A stretch of 45,235 bases of DNA from Candidatus Methylomirabilota bacterium (GCA_036001065.1 DASYUQ010000216.1:1-45235), one strand, 5' to 3'. Shown: positions 15,274 through 24,872, counted from the first letter of the stretch. Numbers and translations: made by a program. Notes: generated from the letters alone by a model not told the origin.

Positions 15274-17511
15274 ATGCGGCTCCTGCTGAGGCTCCTCGGC
15301 GGTATCTGGCTGGCGGCGCTCCTCGTCACCGGAGGCTTCGCCTATCTCGAGGTCCAGGAGGAGCGCGTGCGCCTCGTCCAGGACCTGGGGCGCCGCGCGG
15401 CGCTGGCGGCGGACGCCGTGCGCGAAACGGCCGAGCCCCTGGCGGCCCGGCAGGCGCGCACCGGGTACGATCGCGTCCTCAAGCGCTTCGGCCGCCCGGA
15501 TCGCGGCATCGCCATCTACGACGAGTTCGGCAGCGTGATCGAGGCGACGCCGGACGTGAAGCCCTTCGTGGGACCGGTGTCCCCGCTCATCTCGGAGACG
15601 ATCCGGACGGGCACGCCCTCCCGCGCGTTTCACGAGGTGGGCGGACGCATGCGCTGGGTGCACGTGGTGCGGCTGGAGCGCGACGACCGCGCGGTCGGGG
15701 CGGCCGCGGTCTTCCTCGACGCCCAGTTCCTCGACACCCAGGAGTGGCATCTCTGGCGCCGCACGGCCGTGCGCCTGGGCGTGCTCATCCTCATCCTGAC
15801 GGGCATCACGTGGATTCTGGTCCGGACGACCGTCACCCGGCCCATCGCGCGCATCGCCGAGTGGACGAAGCAGCTGAAGGCCGGGCAGCCGGTGGCGCCC
15901 CCGCCTGAGGCCGACGCCAGCCTCTTCGGGACCCTCGCCGGCGAGGTCACCGGGCTGGCGCGCACCCTGGCGCGGACCCGGGCCATCGCCGAGCAGGAGG
16001 CGCGCCTGCGGCTGAGTGGCGAGAGCGTGTGGACCGAGGAGCGCCTCAAGCAGTTCGTCCAGATGCGGTTCGGCGCGCAGCCCGTCTACGTCGTCTCCAA
16101 CCGGGAGCCGGTGAGCCACGTCCGCGACGGCACGACGATCCGCGAGCTCCAGCCCGCCAGCGGCCTCGTCACGGCGCTGGAGCCGATCATGCTGGCATGC
16201 GGCGGCGTCTGGGTCGCGCACGGCAGCGGCGATGCCGACCGCGTCCTCGGCGAGCGGATCGGGCTGCCCTCCCTCGACCCGACCTATACGCTGCGCCGCG
16301 TCTGGCTCGAGCCCGAGGAGGAGACGGGCTACTACTACGGCTTCGCCAACGAGGGCCTCTGGCCGCTGTGCCACATCGTTCACGAGCGGCCGCAGTTCCG
16401 CGCCGGCGACTGGGAGCAGTACCGCGCCGTCAACCAGAAGTTCGCCAACGCGCTGCTGGAGGAGATGGAGAAGGCGGACGCGCCCATCGTCCTGGTCCAG
16501 GACTACCACTTCGCGCTGTTGCCGCGGATGATCAAGCAGGCCCGCCCCGACGCGCGCGTGGCGCTCTTCTGGCACATCCCCTGGCCCAACTTCGAGGCGT
16601 TCGGAATCTGTCCCTGGCAGGAGGAGATTCTGCTGGGCATGCTGGGGGCCGACCTCATCGGCTTCCACACCCAGTTCCACTGCAACAACTTCCTCGAGAC
16701 CGTGGAGCGCACGATCGAAGGACGCGTCGAATGGGACCACTTCACGGTCATCCGCGGTCAGCACACCACCCACGTGCTGCCGTTCCCGATCAGCGTGGCC
16801 ACGGACGCGCTGATCGACGATCCGCCCGTCGACCGGGCCACCCTGATGGCCAGCCTGGAGGTTTCCGCAGAGTTCCTGGGCGTCGGCGTCGAGCGGATCG
16901 ACTACACCAAGGGGCTGCCCGAGCGCTTCCGGGCGATCCGCCGGTTCTTCGAGCGCTGGCCGCAGTACCGGCGGCGCGTGGTCTTCGCCCAGATCGCGTC
17001 CCCCAGCCGGAGCCGGATCCCCCGGTACCAGCAGCTCCAGCAGGAGATCCACGAGATCGTGCGACGCATCAACGAGGACATCGGTGACCGCGGCTGGCGC
17101 CCGATCGTCTACCGCGAGCGCCACCACGACCATCGGGAGATCCGCGCCTTCTACCGCTGCGCCGACTTCTGCACGGTCACCTCCCTGCACGACGGCATGA
17201 ACCTCGTGGCCAAGGAGTTCATCGCGGCGCGCGAGGACGACGGCGGCGTGCTGATCCTGAGCCGGTTCACGGGCGCCTCGCGCGAGCTCACCGATGCCCT
17301 CATGGTCAACCCCTACGACGTCGAGGACATGGCGGAGGCGATCCACCGCGCCATCGTCATGCCGCCGGAGGAGCGGCGCGATCGGATGACGCGCATGCGC
17401 GCCCTCGTGCGGGAGCAGAACATCTACCGGTGGGCAGCCATGCTCCTCGCGGAGCTGGCGCGCATCCCGCGACCCGTCCTGGACCGCCAGGCGGCCTCCG
17501 GACCCCTGTAA
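15274..17511 (+). CDS. otsA: Membrane sensor/HAMP-fused trehalose-6-phosphate synthase (GT20)
   Basis: 745 residues; plain OtsA is near 470. Residues 8-24 are a membrane segment, 25-165 a periplasmic sensor-like domain ([16 protein letters not shown]), 166-184 a second membrane segment, about 185-245 a HAMP-like linker ([19 protein letters not shown]), and 268-735 a GT20 synthase with [37 protein letters not shown] and [12 protein letters not shown]. It would make trehalose-6-phosphate from UDP-glucose and glucose-6-phosphate at the membrane, perhaps gated by an outside signal. No otsB phosphatase is adjacent. Confidence 0.85.
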   Translation: MRLLLRLLGGIWLAALLVTGGFAYLEVQEERVRLVQDLGRRAALAADAVRETAEPLAARQARTGYDRVLKRFGRPDRGIAIYDEFGSVIEATPDVKPFVGPVSPLISETIRTGTPSRAFHEVGGRMRWVHVVRLERDDRAVGAAAVFLDAQFLDTQEWHLWRRTAVRLGVLILILTGITWILVRTTVTRPIARIAEWTKQLKAGQPVAPPPEADASLFGTLAGEVTGLARTLARTRAIAEQEARLRLSGESVWTEERLKQFVQMRFGAQPVYVVSNREPVSHVRDGTTIRELQPASGLVTALEPIMLACGGVWVAHGSGDADRVLGERIGLPSLDPTYTLRRVWLEPEEETGYYYGFANEGLWPLCHIVHERPQFRAGDWEQYRAVNQKFANALLEEMEKADAPIVLVQDYHFALLPRMIKQARPDARVALFWHIPWPNFEAFGICPWQEEILLGMLGADLIGFHTQFHCNNFLETVERTIEGRVEWDHFTVIRGQHTTHVLPFPISVATDALIDDPPVDRATLMASLEVSAEFLGVGVERIDYTKGLPERFRAIRRFFERWPQYRRRVVFAQIASPSRSRIPRYQQLQQEIHEIVRRINEDIGDRGWRPIVYRERHHDHREIRAFYRCADFCTVTSLHDGMNLVAKEFIAAREDDGGVLILSRFTGASRELTDALMVNPYDVEDMAEAIHRAIVMPPEERRDRMTRMRALVREQNIYRWAAMLLAELARIPRPVLDRQAASGPL

Positions 17512-17531
17512 TTATTGCTCGTGTAATAATT
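17510..17531. other. AT-rich hairpin with a direct repeat after the trehalose synthase gene
   Basis: AATTATT and AATAATT form a perfect 7-bp inverted repeat around GCTCGTGT, overlapping the TAA stop. ATTGCTCG is also directly repeated. It is an AT island in GC-rich DNA; it could be a weak terminator or an RNase/binding site. Confidence 0.35.
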
Positions 17532-17657
17532 GCTCGCCCCCACCCGCCTAGCACTCAAGTCCCAGAAAATCCGAGTTTCCCTCCGTGGCATCGGCCTTGC
17601 TGAGACCGTTCGCATCTGAGACACCGGCTGACAGGCCGGGAGGGGGTGCATCGAGTC

Positions 17658-17885
17658 ATGGACGATCGGAACGTCACCGACATCGACATGAAGGGCGCTC
17701 CGGTATGCGGCCGGTGCTTCATGCTGGTCGCGCGCTACGCGCCACAGGTGGTCGCCACGACGGGGACCTATCATCGCGAGTGCTACGAGGCCTGGTACTT
17801 CGGTCGCTACGGCAAGCGGCCGCGGCTGCTCCAGGGGACGAACGGGGACAGGCACCGCTACCAGATCCGCGACATGGCCGCGTAG
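17658..17885 (+). CDS. Small zinc-ribbon/LIM-like protein
   Basis: 75 residues, unrecognised family. One motif stands out: CGRC, then 17-18 residues, then HRECY, a plausible single zinc-binding site. The rest is basic (YFGRYGKRPRLL). The ATG is chosen with GGAGGGGG upstream; a GTG at 17646 is possible but too close to that site. Twelve bases separate it from the lyase gene, so the two are probably co-transcribed. Confidence 0.6.
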   Translation: MDDRNVTDIDMKGAPVCGRCFMLVARYAPQVVATTGTYHRECYEAWYFGRYGKRPRLLQGTNGDRHRYQIRDMAA

Positions 17886-17897
17886 TTCTCCCCGGCG

Positions 17898-19349
17898 ATG
17901 CGCCGAGAGCGTGACGCCCTCGGCGCCAAGGCGGTTCCCAGGCGCGCGCTCTACGGGGCCTTCACGCAGCGCGCGCGCGAGACGTTCGACCTCAGCGGTC
18001 GGCCGCCCCATCCGGCGCTGATCCGCGCGTACGCCCGCATCAAGAAGGCCGCGGCCCGGGCCAATGCCCGACTCGGCCTGCTTCCCCTCTCCTGGGCCCG
18101 GGCAATCGCCGGGGCCGCCGATCGGGTCGCCGCCGGCCGCGTGCCCGATACCGCGGTGCTCGACAGTCTGCAGGCGGGGGCGGGGACGCCCACCCACATG
18201 AACGTCAACGAGGTGATCGCCAACCTCGCCAACGAGCGGTTGGGCGGGCGGCGTGGGCGCTACCAGCCCATCCACCCGAACAACCACGTCAACCTCGGCC
18301 AGTCCTCCAACGACGTCACCCCTACCGCGATCCGGCTGATGGCGCTGGAGCTGCTCGGGCCGTTGCGCGAGGAGTCGGCCGGGCTGGAGGGCGCCTTCCG
18401 GAAGCTGGCGGGGCGCGAGCGCGACGTGGTGAAGCCCGGCCGGACTCACCTTCAAGACGCCGTCCCGATCACGTACGGCCAGGTCTTCACGGGATACGCC
18501 CAGAGCCTGAACGAGGCGACCCGGTCCCTCGCCGCGACCGCCAGAGAGCTGCGAGTGATCGGCCTCGGGGGCACGGCCGTGGGCACGGGGATCACGTCGC
18601 ATCCGCGCTTCCGCGCGATGGTCGCGCGCGAGCTGTCCCGCGAGGTCGGGCAGCGCCTGATCCCGGCGCGCAGCGCCGTGACGGCGACGTGGAGCCTCCG
18701 GCCCCTGCTGGCCTGCTCGGCCGCCCTCCGCGGACTTGCAGTGGACCTCGCGAAGATCTGCTTCGACCTGCGCCTGCTCGCCTCCGGCCCCCACACGGGG
18801 CTCGGCGAGCTCAGGCTCCCCGAGGTCGAGCCGGGATCGTCCATCATGCCCGGTAAGGTCAATCCGTCCGTGCCCGAGGCGGTCGAGATGGCCTGCGTCC
18901 AGGCGTGCGGCCACGATTCCGCCATCGCGCTGGCAGCGGCGCGCGGCGAGCTGGAGCTGAACGTCATGACGCCCCTGGTCGCCCTCAATCTCGGACAGAG
19001 CTTCGACCTCCTCACACGGGCGGTGCGCCTCCTGCGCGCGCGGTGCGTCGAGGGGATCACGGTCAACCGGGCGCGGGTCGCGGCGCTGGTCTCCCGGAGC
19101 CTCGTCGAGGCCACGGCGCTCTCGCCGTACCTCGGCTACGAGGTCACCGCGGAGCTGGTGAAGGAGGCGCTGGCCACCGGCCGGCCGCTGCGTGAGGTCG
19201 TGAGCGGGCAGGGCCTGGTCGACTCCCGGCCGCTCGCGCGCCTGCTCCGGCCGAGCGCGGTCACGCGCCCGCAGCGGCTGGACCTCGCCCTCCGCCGTCG
19301 GCTGCAGGCGAGCCCCGCCTACCGTCGCTATCGCGCCCGGCTGTCGTAG
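17898..19349 (+). CDS. Aspartate ammonia-lyase / class II fumarase family protein
   Basis: 483 residues. The N-terminus is typical for the family (MRRERDALGAKAVPRRALYG). Further landmarks are QAGAGTPTHMNVNEVIAN, SSNDVTPTAIRL, the catalytic-His region KPGRTHLQDAVP, and the signature GSSIMPGKVNPSVPE near residue 313. Family members add or remove ammonia or water across fumarate. Aspartase is favoured over fumarase by NPSVPE (fumarases usually have NPTQCE), but this is not decisive. Confidence 0.82.
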   Translation: MRRERDALGAKAVPRRALYGAFTQRARETFDLSGRPPHPALIRAYARIKKAAARANARLGLLPLSWARAIAGAADRVAAGRVPDTAVLDSLQAGAGTPTHMNVNEVIANLANERLGGRRGRYQPIHPNNHVNLGQSSNDVTPTAIRLMALELLGPLREESAGLEGAFRKLAGRERDVVKPGRTHLQDAVPITYGQVFTGYAQSLNEATRSLAATARELRVIGLGGTAVGTGITSHPRFRAMVARELSREVGQRLIPARSAVTATWSLRPLLACSAALRGLAVDLAKICFDLRLLASGPHTGLGELRLPEVEPGSSIMPGKVNPSVPEAVEMACVQACGHDSAIALAAARGELELNVMTPLVALNLGQSFDLLTRAVRLLRARCVEGITVNRARVAALVSRSLVEATALSPYLGYEVTAELVKEALATGRPLREVVSGQGLVDSRPLARLLRPSAVTRPQRLDLALRRRLQASPAYRRYRARLS

Positions 19350-19468
19350 CGCGCCGAGCCGGGCGGGGCCGCGTCCCGAAGCCGGCGGCGCTGCCCCGGC
19401 CGGGCACCCCCTGCGACCAACAAAACACTTGTGCGCCGCGCTCGCCGGTCCATACTTCGAAGTGAGCT

Positions 19469-20815
19469 ATGAGCGAGACGGACCGCCTCATCGAATCGGT
19501 CAAGGAGCTGCTCAGCGGGGGCCGGGACGAGCGGCTGGCGGCACTTCTCGAGGATGCTCACGCCGCCGACGTGGCCTCGATCATCCGGGAGCTGCCGCCG
19601 CTCGACCAGATCCACGTCTTCCGGCTGCTCTCGGCGGAGCACGCCGGCGCCGTGCTCGCCGAGCTGGACGACTCGACCGCCCACGAGCTCCTCCAGACGC
19701 TCGACGAGAGCGAGGTCACGCGCGTCCTCGGGCGCATGCCCGCCGAGGGCGTCGTCGAGATCCTGGAGGAGCTGCCCAAGGAGGAGTCCGAAAAGATCCT
19801 CGAGCTCATGCAGGAGGAGAAGTCCGAGGAGGTCCAGGAGCTCCTCGCGTATGGCAAGGGCACCGCCGGTCGCCTCATGTCACCCGACTTCGTCGCCGTG
19901 CACGAGGCGGCGAGCGTCGGTGAGGCCATCGAGCACATCCGGAAATCCACATCGGGCGACCGCGCCTTCTACCTCTACGTGGTCGACGGCCACGACCATC
20001 TGGTCGGGCTGGTGCCCCTGCACCGCCTGCTCACCGCCGATCCCACCACGCCGATCCACGAAATCCGCACCGACGAGGTGCCGAGCGTGACCGTGGATAC
20101 CGACCAGGAGGAGGTCGCGCGGCTGGTGCAGCGCTACGACCTGATTCAGGTCCCGGTCGTCGACGCCAACCGGCGCCTGCTGGGCTCGATCAGCGTCGAC
20201 GACGTCATCGACGTCATCCAGAAGGAGGCGACCGAGGACATCCAGCGGCTGGCGGGCGTCGCCGGCGACGAGACGGTGCTGGACCCGCCGCGGGCGGCCT
20301 TTCCCAAGCGCCTCGTCTGGCGTCTGATCAACCTCGGCACCGCCGTCCTGGCGGCCTCCGTCATCGGGCTCTTCGAGTCGTCGATCCGGGAGTTGGCGAT
20401 GCTGGCCATCTTCATGCCGATCGTGGCCTCGATGGGGGGCATCGGAACCACCCAGACGGCCACGGTGGTCGTGCGCGGCATCGCGCTCGGTGAACTGACC
20501 CGGAGCGTGCTCGGGCGTGTGCTCTGGAAGGAGCTCTGGCTGGGATTGACGACGGGGGCGGCCAACGGCCTGGTGATTGCAGCCATCGCCTACGTGTGGA
20601 AAGGCCATCTGTTGGTGTCGCTCATCCTGGGGGTCGCGCTCGTTTTCAACATGCTCGTGGCCGCTGTGGTCGGCACCCTGATCCCGGTCGCGCTCAAGGC
20701 CTTCCGGATCGATCCGGCCATCGCGTCCAGCGTCATCATCACGACGTTCACGGATGTATTTGGATTCTTTTCATTTCTGGGGCTGGCCACCCTGCTCATG
20801 AAGTTCCTGCTCTGA
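19469..20815 (+). CDS. mgtE: Magnesium transporter MgtE
   Basis: 448 residues in the standard order: an acidic helical MgtE_N domain (1-130), two CBS domains (about 131-255), a linker helix, and five membrane segments from about 285. The pore motif region reads PIVASMGGIGTTQTATVVVRG; most MgtE have GGNAGTQ, so the Asn is replaced here. It imports Mg2+, gated by cytoplasmic Mg2+ binding to the N and CBS domains. No M-box-like leader is seen in the 119-base upstream gap. The ribosome site is weak. Confidence 0.9.
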   Translation: MSETDRLIESVKELLSGGRDERLAALLEDAHAADVASIIRELPPLDQIHVFRLLSAEHAGAVLAELDDSTAHELLQTLDESEVTRVLGRMPAEGVVEILEELPKEESEKILELMQEEKSEEVQELLAYGKGTAGRLMSPDFVAVHEAASVGEAIEHIRKSTSGDRAFYLYVVDGHDHLVGLVPLHRLLTADPTTPIHEIRTDEVPSVTVDTDQEEVARLVQRYDLIQVPVVDANRRLLGSISVDDVIDVIQKEATEDIQRLAGVAGDETVLDPPRAAFPKRLVWRLINLGTAVLAASVIGLFESSIRELAMLAIFMPIVASMGGIGTTQTATVVVRGIALGELTRSVLGRVLWKELWLGLTTGAANGLVIAAIAYVWKGHLLVSLILGVALVFNMLVAAVVGTLIPVALKAFRIDPAIASSVIITTFTDVFGFFSFLGLATLLMKFLL

Positions 20816-20832
20816 CCCCCACAAAGTCTCTC

Positions 20833-20862
20833 TTGGCAACTTGCCCCGTCGACGGGTAAGAT
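20833..20862 (+). promoter_or_regulatory. Candidate promoter of the methyltransferase-hydrolase pair
   Basis: TTGGCA (20833-20838), an 18-base spacer and TAAGAT (20857-20862) lie about 60 bases before the GTG start. Confidence 0.45.
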
Positions 20863-20924
20863 GCTCGCGATTTGACATTTCACCCCGGGGCCGGCCTCGA
20901 ATCCGTGACGCTGGAGGACCCCAC

Positions 20925-21557
20925 GTGGACGATGTAGTCCTGGAAAAGAGGCAGGTCCAGCGGGCGTACGAGCTGTACGCGCCGATCTACGACTACATCT
21001 TCGACTGGATCTTCGCTCCCGGTCGGGCGACCGCCGTCAAGCAGCTCAAGCTGGAGCCCAACGATCGCGTCCTCGAAGTGGGCATCGGGACCGGGCTCAA
21101 CCTGCCCCTCTACCCGCCCGCGGTGCGGCTGACGGGAATCGACCTCTCCCAGGAGATGCTGGACAAGGCCGTCGAGCGGGTGCAGACGCTGACGATGCCG
21201 AACGTCACCCTCAAGGTCATGGACGCCACGTCCATGGACTTCGCCGACAACGAGTTCGACAAGGCGCTGGCGACCTACACGATCTCGGCGGTCCCCGACC
21301 CGGTGGCCGTGCTCCGCGAGATGCGGCGGGTGGTGAGACCGAACGGGACGATCGTCATCCTGAACCACTTCCGGAGCGAGCGGGGGCTGATGGGGCGCCT
21401 CGAAGATTTCGTCGCGCCGGTGTGCACGCGACTGGGCTGGAAGTCGAACCTCGCGCTCCGGCCGCTGCTCGCGCAGGTCGGCTTCAAGCCTGAGCTGATC
21501 GTGAAGGTGAACATGTTCAACGGGTGGCGCCTCGTGAAGTGCGTCAACCGAAAGTAG
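20925..21557 (+). CDS. SAM-dependent methyltransferase, PmtA/UbiE-like
   Basis: 210 residues from a GTG with GGAGG seven bases upstream. Class I methyltransferase fold: motif I VLEVGIGTGLNLPLYP, acidic loop TGIDLSQEMLDKA, motif VMDATSMDFADNEFDKALATY and post-motif VVRPNGTIVILNHF. It most resembles phospholipid N-methyltransferases (PE to phosphatidylcholine), though ubiquinone-type substrates cannot be excluded. It overlaps the start of the hydrolase gene. Confidence 0.78.
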   Translation: MDDVVLEKRQVQRAYELYAPIYDYIFDWIFAPGRATAVKQLKLEPNDRVLEVGIGTGLNLPLYPPAVRLTGIDLSQEMLDKAVERVQTLTMPNVTLKVMDATSMDFADNEFDKALATYTISAVPDPVAVLREMRRVVRPNGTIVILNHFRSERGLMGRLEDFVAPVCTRLGWKSNLALRPLLAQVGFKPELIVKVNMFNGWRLVKCVNRK

Positions 21558-22555
21558 CGCCGCTCCTCCCGCTCCTCCTCGCCCTCGCCTTCTTCCTTCC
21601 CGTCGCCCTCGCGGGGCGGACTCTGCTCGTGGCCGGGGCCTTCCTCGTGGAGTTCCTGACCGACGGCCGCCCGGCCCTCCTGACGCACGTCACCCGCCAG
21701 CCCCGGCGCGAGCCGCTGCCGGTGGCCGGCGTCTCCGCCGATCGCTACGCGGCTCCGGCGCTGCGGGCGGGCGTCCCGCTCGTGCTCGTCCACGGCTTCA
21801 CGCCGGAGGGCAAAGACGACCCGCGCGCCGGGCAGGCCGCGCGCCTGCTCGCGCGCGCGGGATTCGAGGTGGCCGTCCCCAGCCTTCCGGGCCTCATGCG
21901 TGGTCGGCTCCGCCCGAAGGACGTGGAGCCGGTGGTCGCGACCATCGCCGCCGCCAGCGCTCGGAGCGCCCGCAGCGTGGTCGTGATGGGCGTCAGCGTG
22001 GGCGCCGGTCCGGCGCTGCTCGCCGCGGCCGATCCGCGGGTCCGCGACCGCGTCGCCACCGTGGTGAGCCTGGGCGGTTACGCGTCGGCCCTGGAGCTGC
22101 TCCGCTTCTTCCTCACCGGCGGCTACGCCTATGACGACGTGCGGGGCCACGTCGTCCACGACCCCGAGGTAGTGCGGGCCTTCATCGCGGCCAACGCCGA
22201 CCTCATCGACGAGCCGACCCGGCGCGCGCTGAGCGCGCGCGATCCCGCCAGGACCGCCGCCTTCCTGCGGCACCCGCCGCCCGATCTCCGCGGCCTGCTC
22301 GATGCGCTTTCCCCCGAGCGTGTCGCCAGCGACATCCGCGCGCGCCTGCTCCTGGTGCACGGGCGCGAGGATCGGGCGGTGCCCTACACCGAAACCCTGC
22401 GCCTGGCCGCCGCGCGGCCCCTGCGGACGCGCGTGCTGCTGCTCGGGATCGTGGACCACGTGGAAGGGCCCGGGAGCAGGCTCGGGTGGCGCCAGCTCGG
22501 TGATCTGCTGGCCCTCTGGACGGCAGTGTATGGACTACAGATGACGCGTGATTGA
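21539..22555 (+). CDS. Exported or membrane-anchored alpha/beta hydrolase
   Basis: 338 residues from the GTG at 21539, which begins a clean signal/anchor sequence (RQPKVAPLLPLLLALAFFLP); a GTG at 21524 is an alternative. Catalytic triad: nucleophile Ser in GVSVGAG, Asp in LLVHGREDRAVP, His in GIVDHVEG; the oxyanion loop is VLVHGFTPEG. Substrate unknown, probably an ester or lipid in view of the overlapping methyltransferase. Confidence 0.75.
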   Translation: MRQPKVAPLLPLLLALAFFLPVALAGRTLLVAGAFLVEFLTDGRPALLTHVTRQPRREPLPVAGVSADRYAAPALRAGVPLVLVHGFTPEGKDDPRAGQAARLLARAGFEVAVPSLPGLMRGRLRPKDVEPVVATIAAASARSARSVVVMGVSVGAGPALLAAADPRVRDRVATVVSLGGYASALELLRFFLTGGYAYDDVRGHVVHDPEVVRAFIAANADLIDEPTRRALSARDPARTAAFLRHPPPDLRGLLDALSPERVASDIRARLLLVHGREDRAVPYTETLRLAAARPLRTRVLLLGIVDHVEGPGSRLGWRQLGDLLALWTAVYGLQMTRD

Positions 22556-22568
22556 CGCCTGGAAAACA

Positions 22569-22601
22569 CCACGAGCGCCGAGGGTGACTCGGCGCCCGTG
22601 G
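22569..22601. terminator. Two-way terminator between convergent genes
   Basis: CCACGAGCGCCGAG and CTCGGCGCCCGTGG form a 14-bp stem with one mismatch and a GGTGA loop, preceded on the plus strand by AAAA. It separates the hydrolase from the GYD gene on the other strand. Confidence 0.75.
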
Positions 22602-22628
22602 CACGGCGTTCCGGCCCTGGGTGTCGGC

Positions 22629-22949
22629 CTAGTGCCCCGGCGGGCGATAGTTGATCATCTTTTTCGTCGCCTGGTCCATTTCCTCGGGCGTCATCAGCAC
22701 GGTCAGCGTGACCTGGACCGCCCCGCTGGCACTGACAGCCAACGAGACGGCCGCGGCGCTGGCGTTGTCCGGCACGTCAGCGACGGCGAACACGTCGGTC
22801 TCGCCGAAGGCGAAGTAGAACGATTCCAGCCTTCCACCCACCCCCTTCAGGGCGGCTTCCGCCGCCGAACGCCGTTGAGAGCCTCCGTCTTTCATGAGCC
22901 CCCTGACGCCCTCCGCGGTGTACGACGCTTGGATCAGATACTTTGGCAT
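22629..22949 (-). CDS. GYD-domain protein
   Basis: 106 residues from the ATG at 22949, which has GGGAGGTG upstream. It begins MPKYLIQASYTAEGVRGLMK and contains FYFAFGETDVFAVADVPDN, the pattern of the GYD family (PF08734): small ferredoxin-like-fold proteins of unknown function. No neighbour indicates its role. The 228 bases upstream (22950-23177) hold nothing I can identify. Confidence 0.8.
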   Translation of the reverse strand: MPKYLIQASYTAEGVRGLMKDGGSQRRSAAEAALKGVGGRLESFYFAFGETDVFAVADVPDNASAAAVSLAVSASGAVQVTLTVLMTPEEMDQATKKMINYRPPGH

Positions 22950-23177
22950 ACAGCACCTCCCAACGAAGAGCACTGGCGCACTGTTCCCGAGACTCGATCC
23001 GCAGGCACGGCTACCTCCCCAGGGCCGGACGGTCGATGCGTGGCGCGACTCTGCGCTGATGCACGAGGGCTGTCAAGCGGCGTCGACGGCCATCCGCGCG
23101 ACGGCCTACCGACGATCCCTCGACGGGGCGACGCACCGCGCCTCGCGCGTCTGGCCGGCGTCAACGAGCCAACCGCG

Positions 23178-24194
23178 CTACCAGGCGGGCGCCTGGCCGT
23201 CAGGTCCCAAGAGCTTCGCGCCCTCCTCGTGGAACACGAGATCTTCGGGGCGCGCGAGCAGGGCGCCGTTGGCGCCAACGAATTCGCCGAGGTTGCGTGG
23301 CGTCGCTGCCGTCGCCCCTTGTTCGATGAATTCGTCGATCAAGTAGCAGGTGTCGCGCTTCTTCACGAGGTAGGACTTGAAGCTGCCCGTGAGCATCTTG
23401 GCCTTCCGGTTGACGGCCCACGCGCAGAGCCGGCGGAAGAGCTTCGGCATGAGCACGGCTCCCGAGTCGTCCGCCCCGTCCTCCGGCACGCTCTTCCGGT
23501 AACGAAGGTCGAAGTCCAACTTTCCGACGACCTCCGCGAGCTCCGGCCAGATCCCCCGGCCCTTTGTTCGGGCCTCGTCGGCGAGCTCCAGGAGCGTCCT
23601 GATCTCCTCCGCCGACATGGAGTTATAGAACGCCGGAACGGTCCAGCCCGCCGCGGTCAGCCACTGGTTGATGTTCTGGTCCTGGCCTTCGAGGCCGACC
23701 AGGATGTCGCCGACCAGGCGCCCGTAGGTGTCGATGGCGTCGTCGGGCTGTTCGACGGCGGTCCAGACGACGCAGGGCAGATGCGATACCCCTTCCTTCT
23801 CGAGGAGGCTCTTCAGGGCGGCCGTCGCCGACTCTGCGAAGTGCTGGCGGTACTTATGGTTCCACTCGAGATACAGTCGGTGTTGCTCCGCCGTCTGTTC
23901 CGCCTTGCGCTTTGCCGCCGGCGGCGTGTAGTGAAGTTCCGGCGCGTCGACCCCCTGCAGTCGGATGGTGATCCGGCCCTTGGGGTCGATGATCTCCTTG
24001 CTGACCCGACCTCTCACGCGGGCCTTGTCGAAGGCATGGGTCACGCGAAACTCGGCGCCGGGATGCTCTCGGAATCTGAACGCTTCGTCACCGACTTCGA
24101 TCTTCACCTTGGTGGTGTCGGCGTCCGACTCACCCTCGGGCCAGAACTGCTCGAGCGGGATCTGTCCCTGGACCTCTAGGAACCCCTGAGTCAT
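23178..24194 (-). CDS. Staphylococcal-nuclease-like (thermonuclease family) protein
   Basis: 338 residues; classic SNase is near 150. The SNase-like core spans about residues 60-225: ITIRLQGVDAPELHY carries the Asp and Glu of the active site, DTYGRLVGDILV the Arg of the second motif, and NINQWLTAAGWTVPAFYNSM follows. Residues 230-338 are a C-terminal extension unfamiliar to me. No signal peptide is seen, so it may act inside the cell. It is the last gene of a four-gene operon; its ATG overlaps the stop of the 95-residue gene by ATGA. Confidence 0.72.
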   Translation of the reverse strand: MTQGFLEVQGQIPLEQFWPEGESDADTTKVKIEVGDEAFRFREHPGAEFRVTHAFDKARVRGRVSKEIIDPKGRITIRLQGVDAPELHYTPPAAKRKAEQTAEQHRLYLEWNHKYRQHFAESATAALKSLLEKEGVSHLPCVVWTAVEQPDDAIDTYGRLVGDILVGLEGQDQNINQWLTAAGWTVPAFYNSMSAEEIRTLLELADEARTKGRGIWPELAEVVGKLDFDLRYRKSVPEDGADDSGAVLMPKLFRRLCAWAVNRKAKMLTGSFKSYLVKKRDTCYLIDEFIEQGATAATPRNLGEFVGANGALLARPEDLVFHEEGAKLLGPDGQAPAW

Positions 24195-24478
24195 TGCAGT
24201 ACCCTCCCCTCGGCAAGGGACGTAGCAGACTGCGCAGCCTCACCGCGCGGTCGCAGGACGATGGCCCATCCAAGCCTGTCCAGGGATGAACTCACGTCGT
24301 GCTGGCGTCGGTCACGCGTAAACACGGGTTGTCCATCGGGCGAGCGCCGTCTGGCCACGCGGCGGTCGAGGACGACCCCGACACGTTCGTTTTCCGCGAA
24401 GACCTGGGTGAGATGGACGCACACCAGGGGTTCTTCCCGCGACACGATGATGAGCAGCTGGCTCCCCGGGGTGCTCAT
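24191..24478 (-). CDS. Small Arg-rich conserved-looking hypothetical protein
   Basis: 95 residues. The N-terminus resembles a beta-strand start (SQLLIIVSREEPLVCVHLTQVF), followed by VGVVLDRRVARRRS and TRDRRQHDVSSSLDRLGWAIV. The DRR...RRR...DRRQ arrangement is one I associate with small unknown proteins of GC-rich environmental bacteria; no function is known to me. It starts three bases after the preceding gene and overlaps the nuclease by ATGA. Confidence 0.65.
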   Translation of the reverse strand: MSTPGSQLLIIVSREEPLVCVHLTQVFAENERVGVVLDRRVARRRSPDGQPVFTRDRRQHDVSSSLDRLGWAIVLRPRGEAAQSATSLAEGRVLQ

Positions 24479-24481
24479 CGC

Positions 24482-24667
24482 TCAGGGGGCGCCGACCACC
24501 AGTCGGGCGCAGTCGGCCGTCGTCATCCCCGCACAGATGATTTCCACGTCCGCACTCGTCGCGGCGAGTACGGAAAGCGTGTGTACGACCGACCAGCCGA
24601 ACACCGCCAGCCCGACGAGGGTTGCCGCCAGCACCGCACAATCCTCTTTTGCCATCGCCGTCCTCAC
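24482..24667 (-). CDS. Small single-span membrane protein
   Basis: 61 residues from a GTG that overlaps the preceding stop by GTGA; an ATG at 24655 is the alternative. One hydrophobic span (AVLAATLVGLAVFGWSVVHT) is followed by a short outer segment with two Cys (IICAGMTTADCARL) that could form a disulfide. Unknown family; a candidate membrane partner for the nuclease operon. Confidence 0.55.
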   Translation of the reverse strand: MRTAMAKEDCAVLAATLVGLAVFGWSVVHTLSVLAATSADVEIICAGMTTADCARLVVGAP

Positions 24668-24828
24668 GCGACCTCCGCTTTCGGGCGGCCGGCCATCGCC
24701 TGTTCAGCTTCCTGTCGGCCATCGTCCCTGGCCGCGACCGGCAGCATCTCCCCGGGCCGCACCACGGACACGCTGTCCTTAGACTCGAACAGTTCTCGAA
24801 GACGTAGCTCGTAGAGGACATCGAACAT
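24664..24828 (-). CDS. Short acidic/basic protein, first gene of the sigma-54 nuclease operon
   Basis: 54 residues, beginning MFDVLYELRLRELFESKD and ending GRPKAEVA. GGAGGAGGTG gives it the best ribosome site in the operon. It is probably helical and matches nothing I know. The reading is supported by the sigma-54 promoter 45 bases upstream and the GTGA overlap with the next gene. Confidence 0.55.
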   Translation of the reverse strand: MFDVLYELRLRELFESKDSVSVVRPGEMLPVAARDDGRQEAEQAMAGRPKAEVA

Positions 24829-24872
24829 TGCCAGCACCTCCTCCGCCTCGCCCGCGTCGACCGTCTACCAAC

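Noticed and set aside
13417-17346. A 1309-codon open frame on the minus strand
   Set aside because: It is antisense to three well-supported plus-strand genes, has no domain, and is rich in Asp, Glu, Arg and Leu as expected from the shadow of GC-rich codons.
19350-19468. M-box or other magnesium riboswitch before mgtE
   Set aside because: Only 119 bases are available and I see no conserved M-box helices, only weak promoter-like boxes.
22599-22618. TGGCACGGCG as a fourth sigma-54 promoter
   Set aside because: The spacing to the next GC is wrong (GG-N10 is followed by CG) and it points into no gene start.
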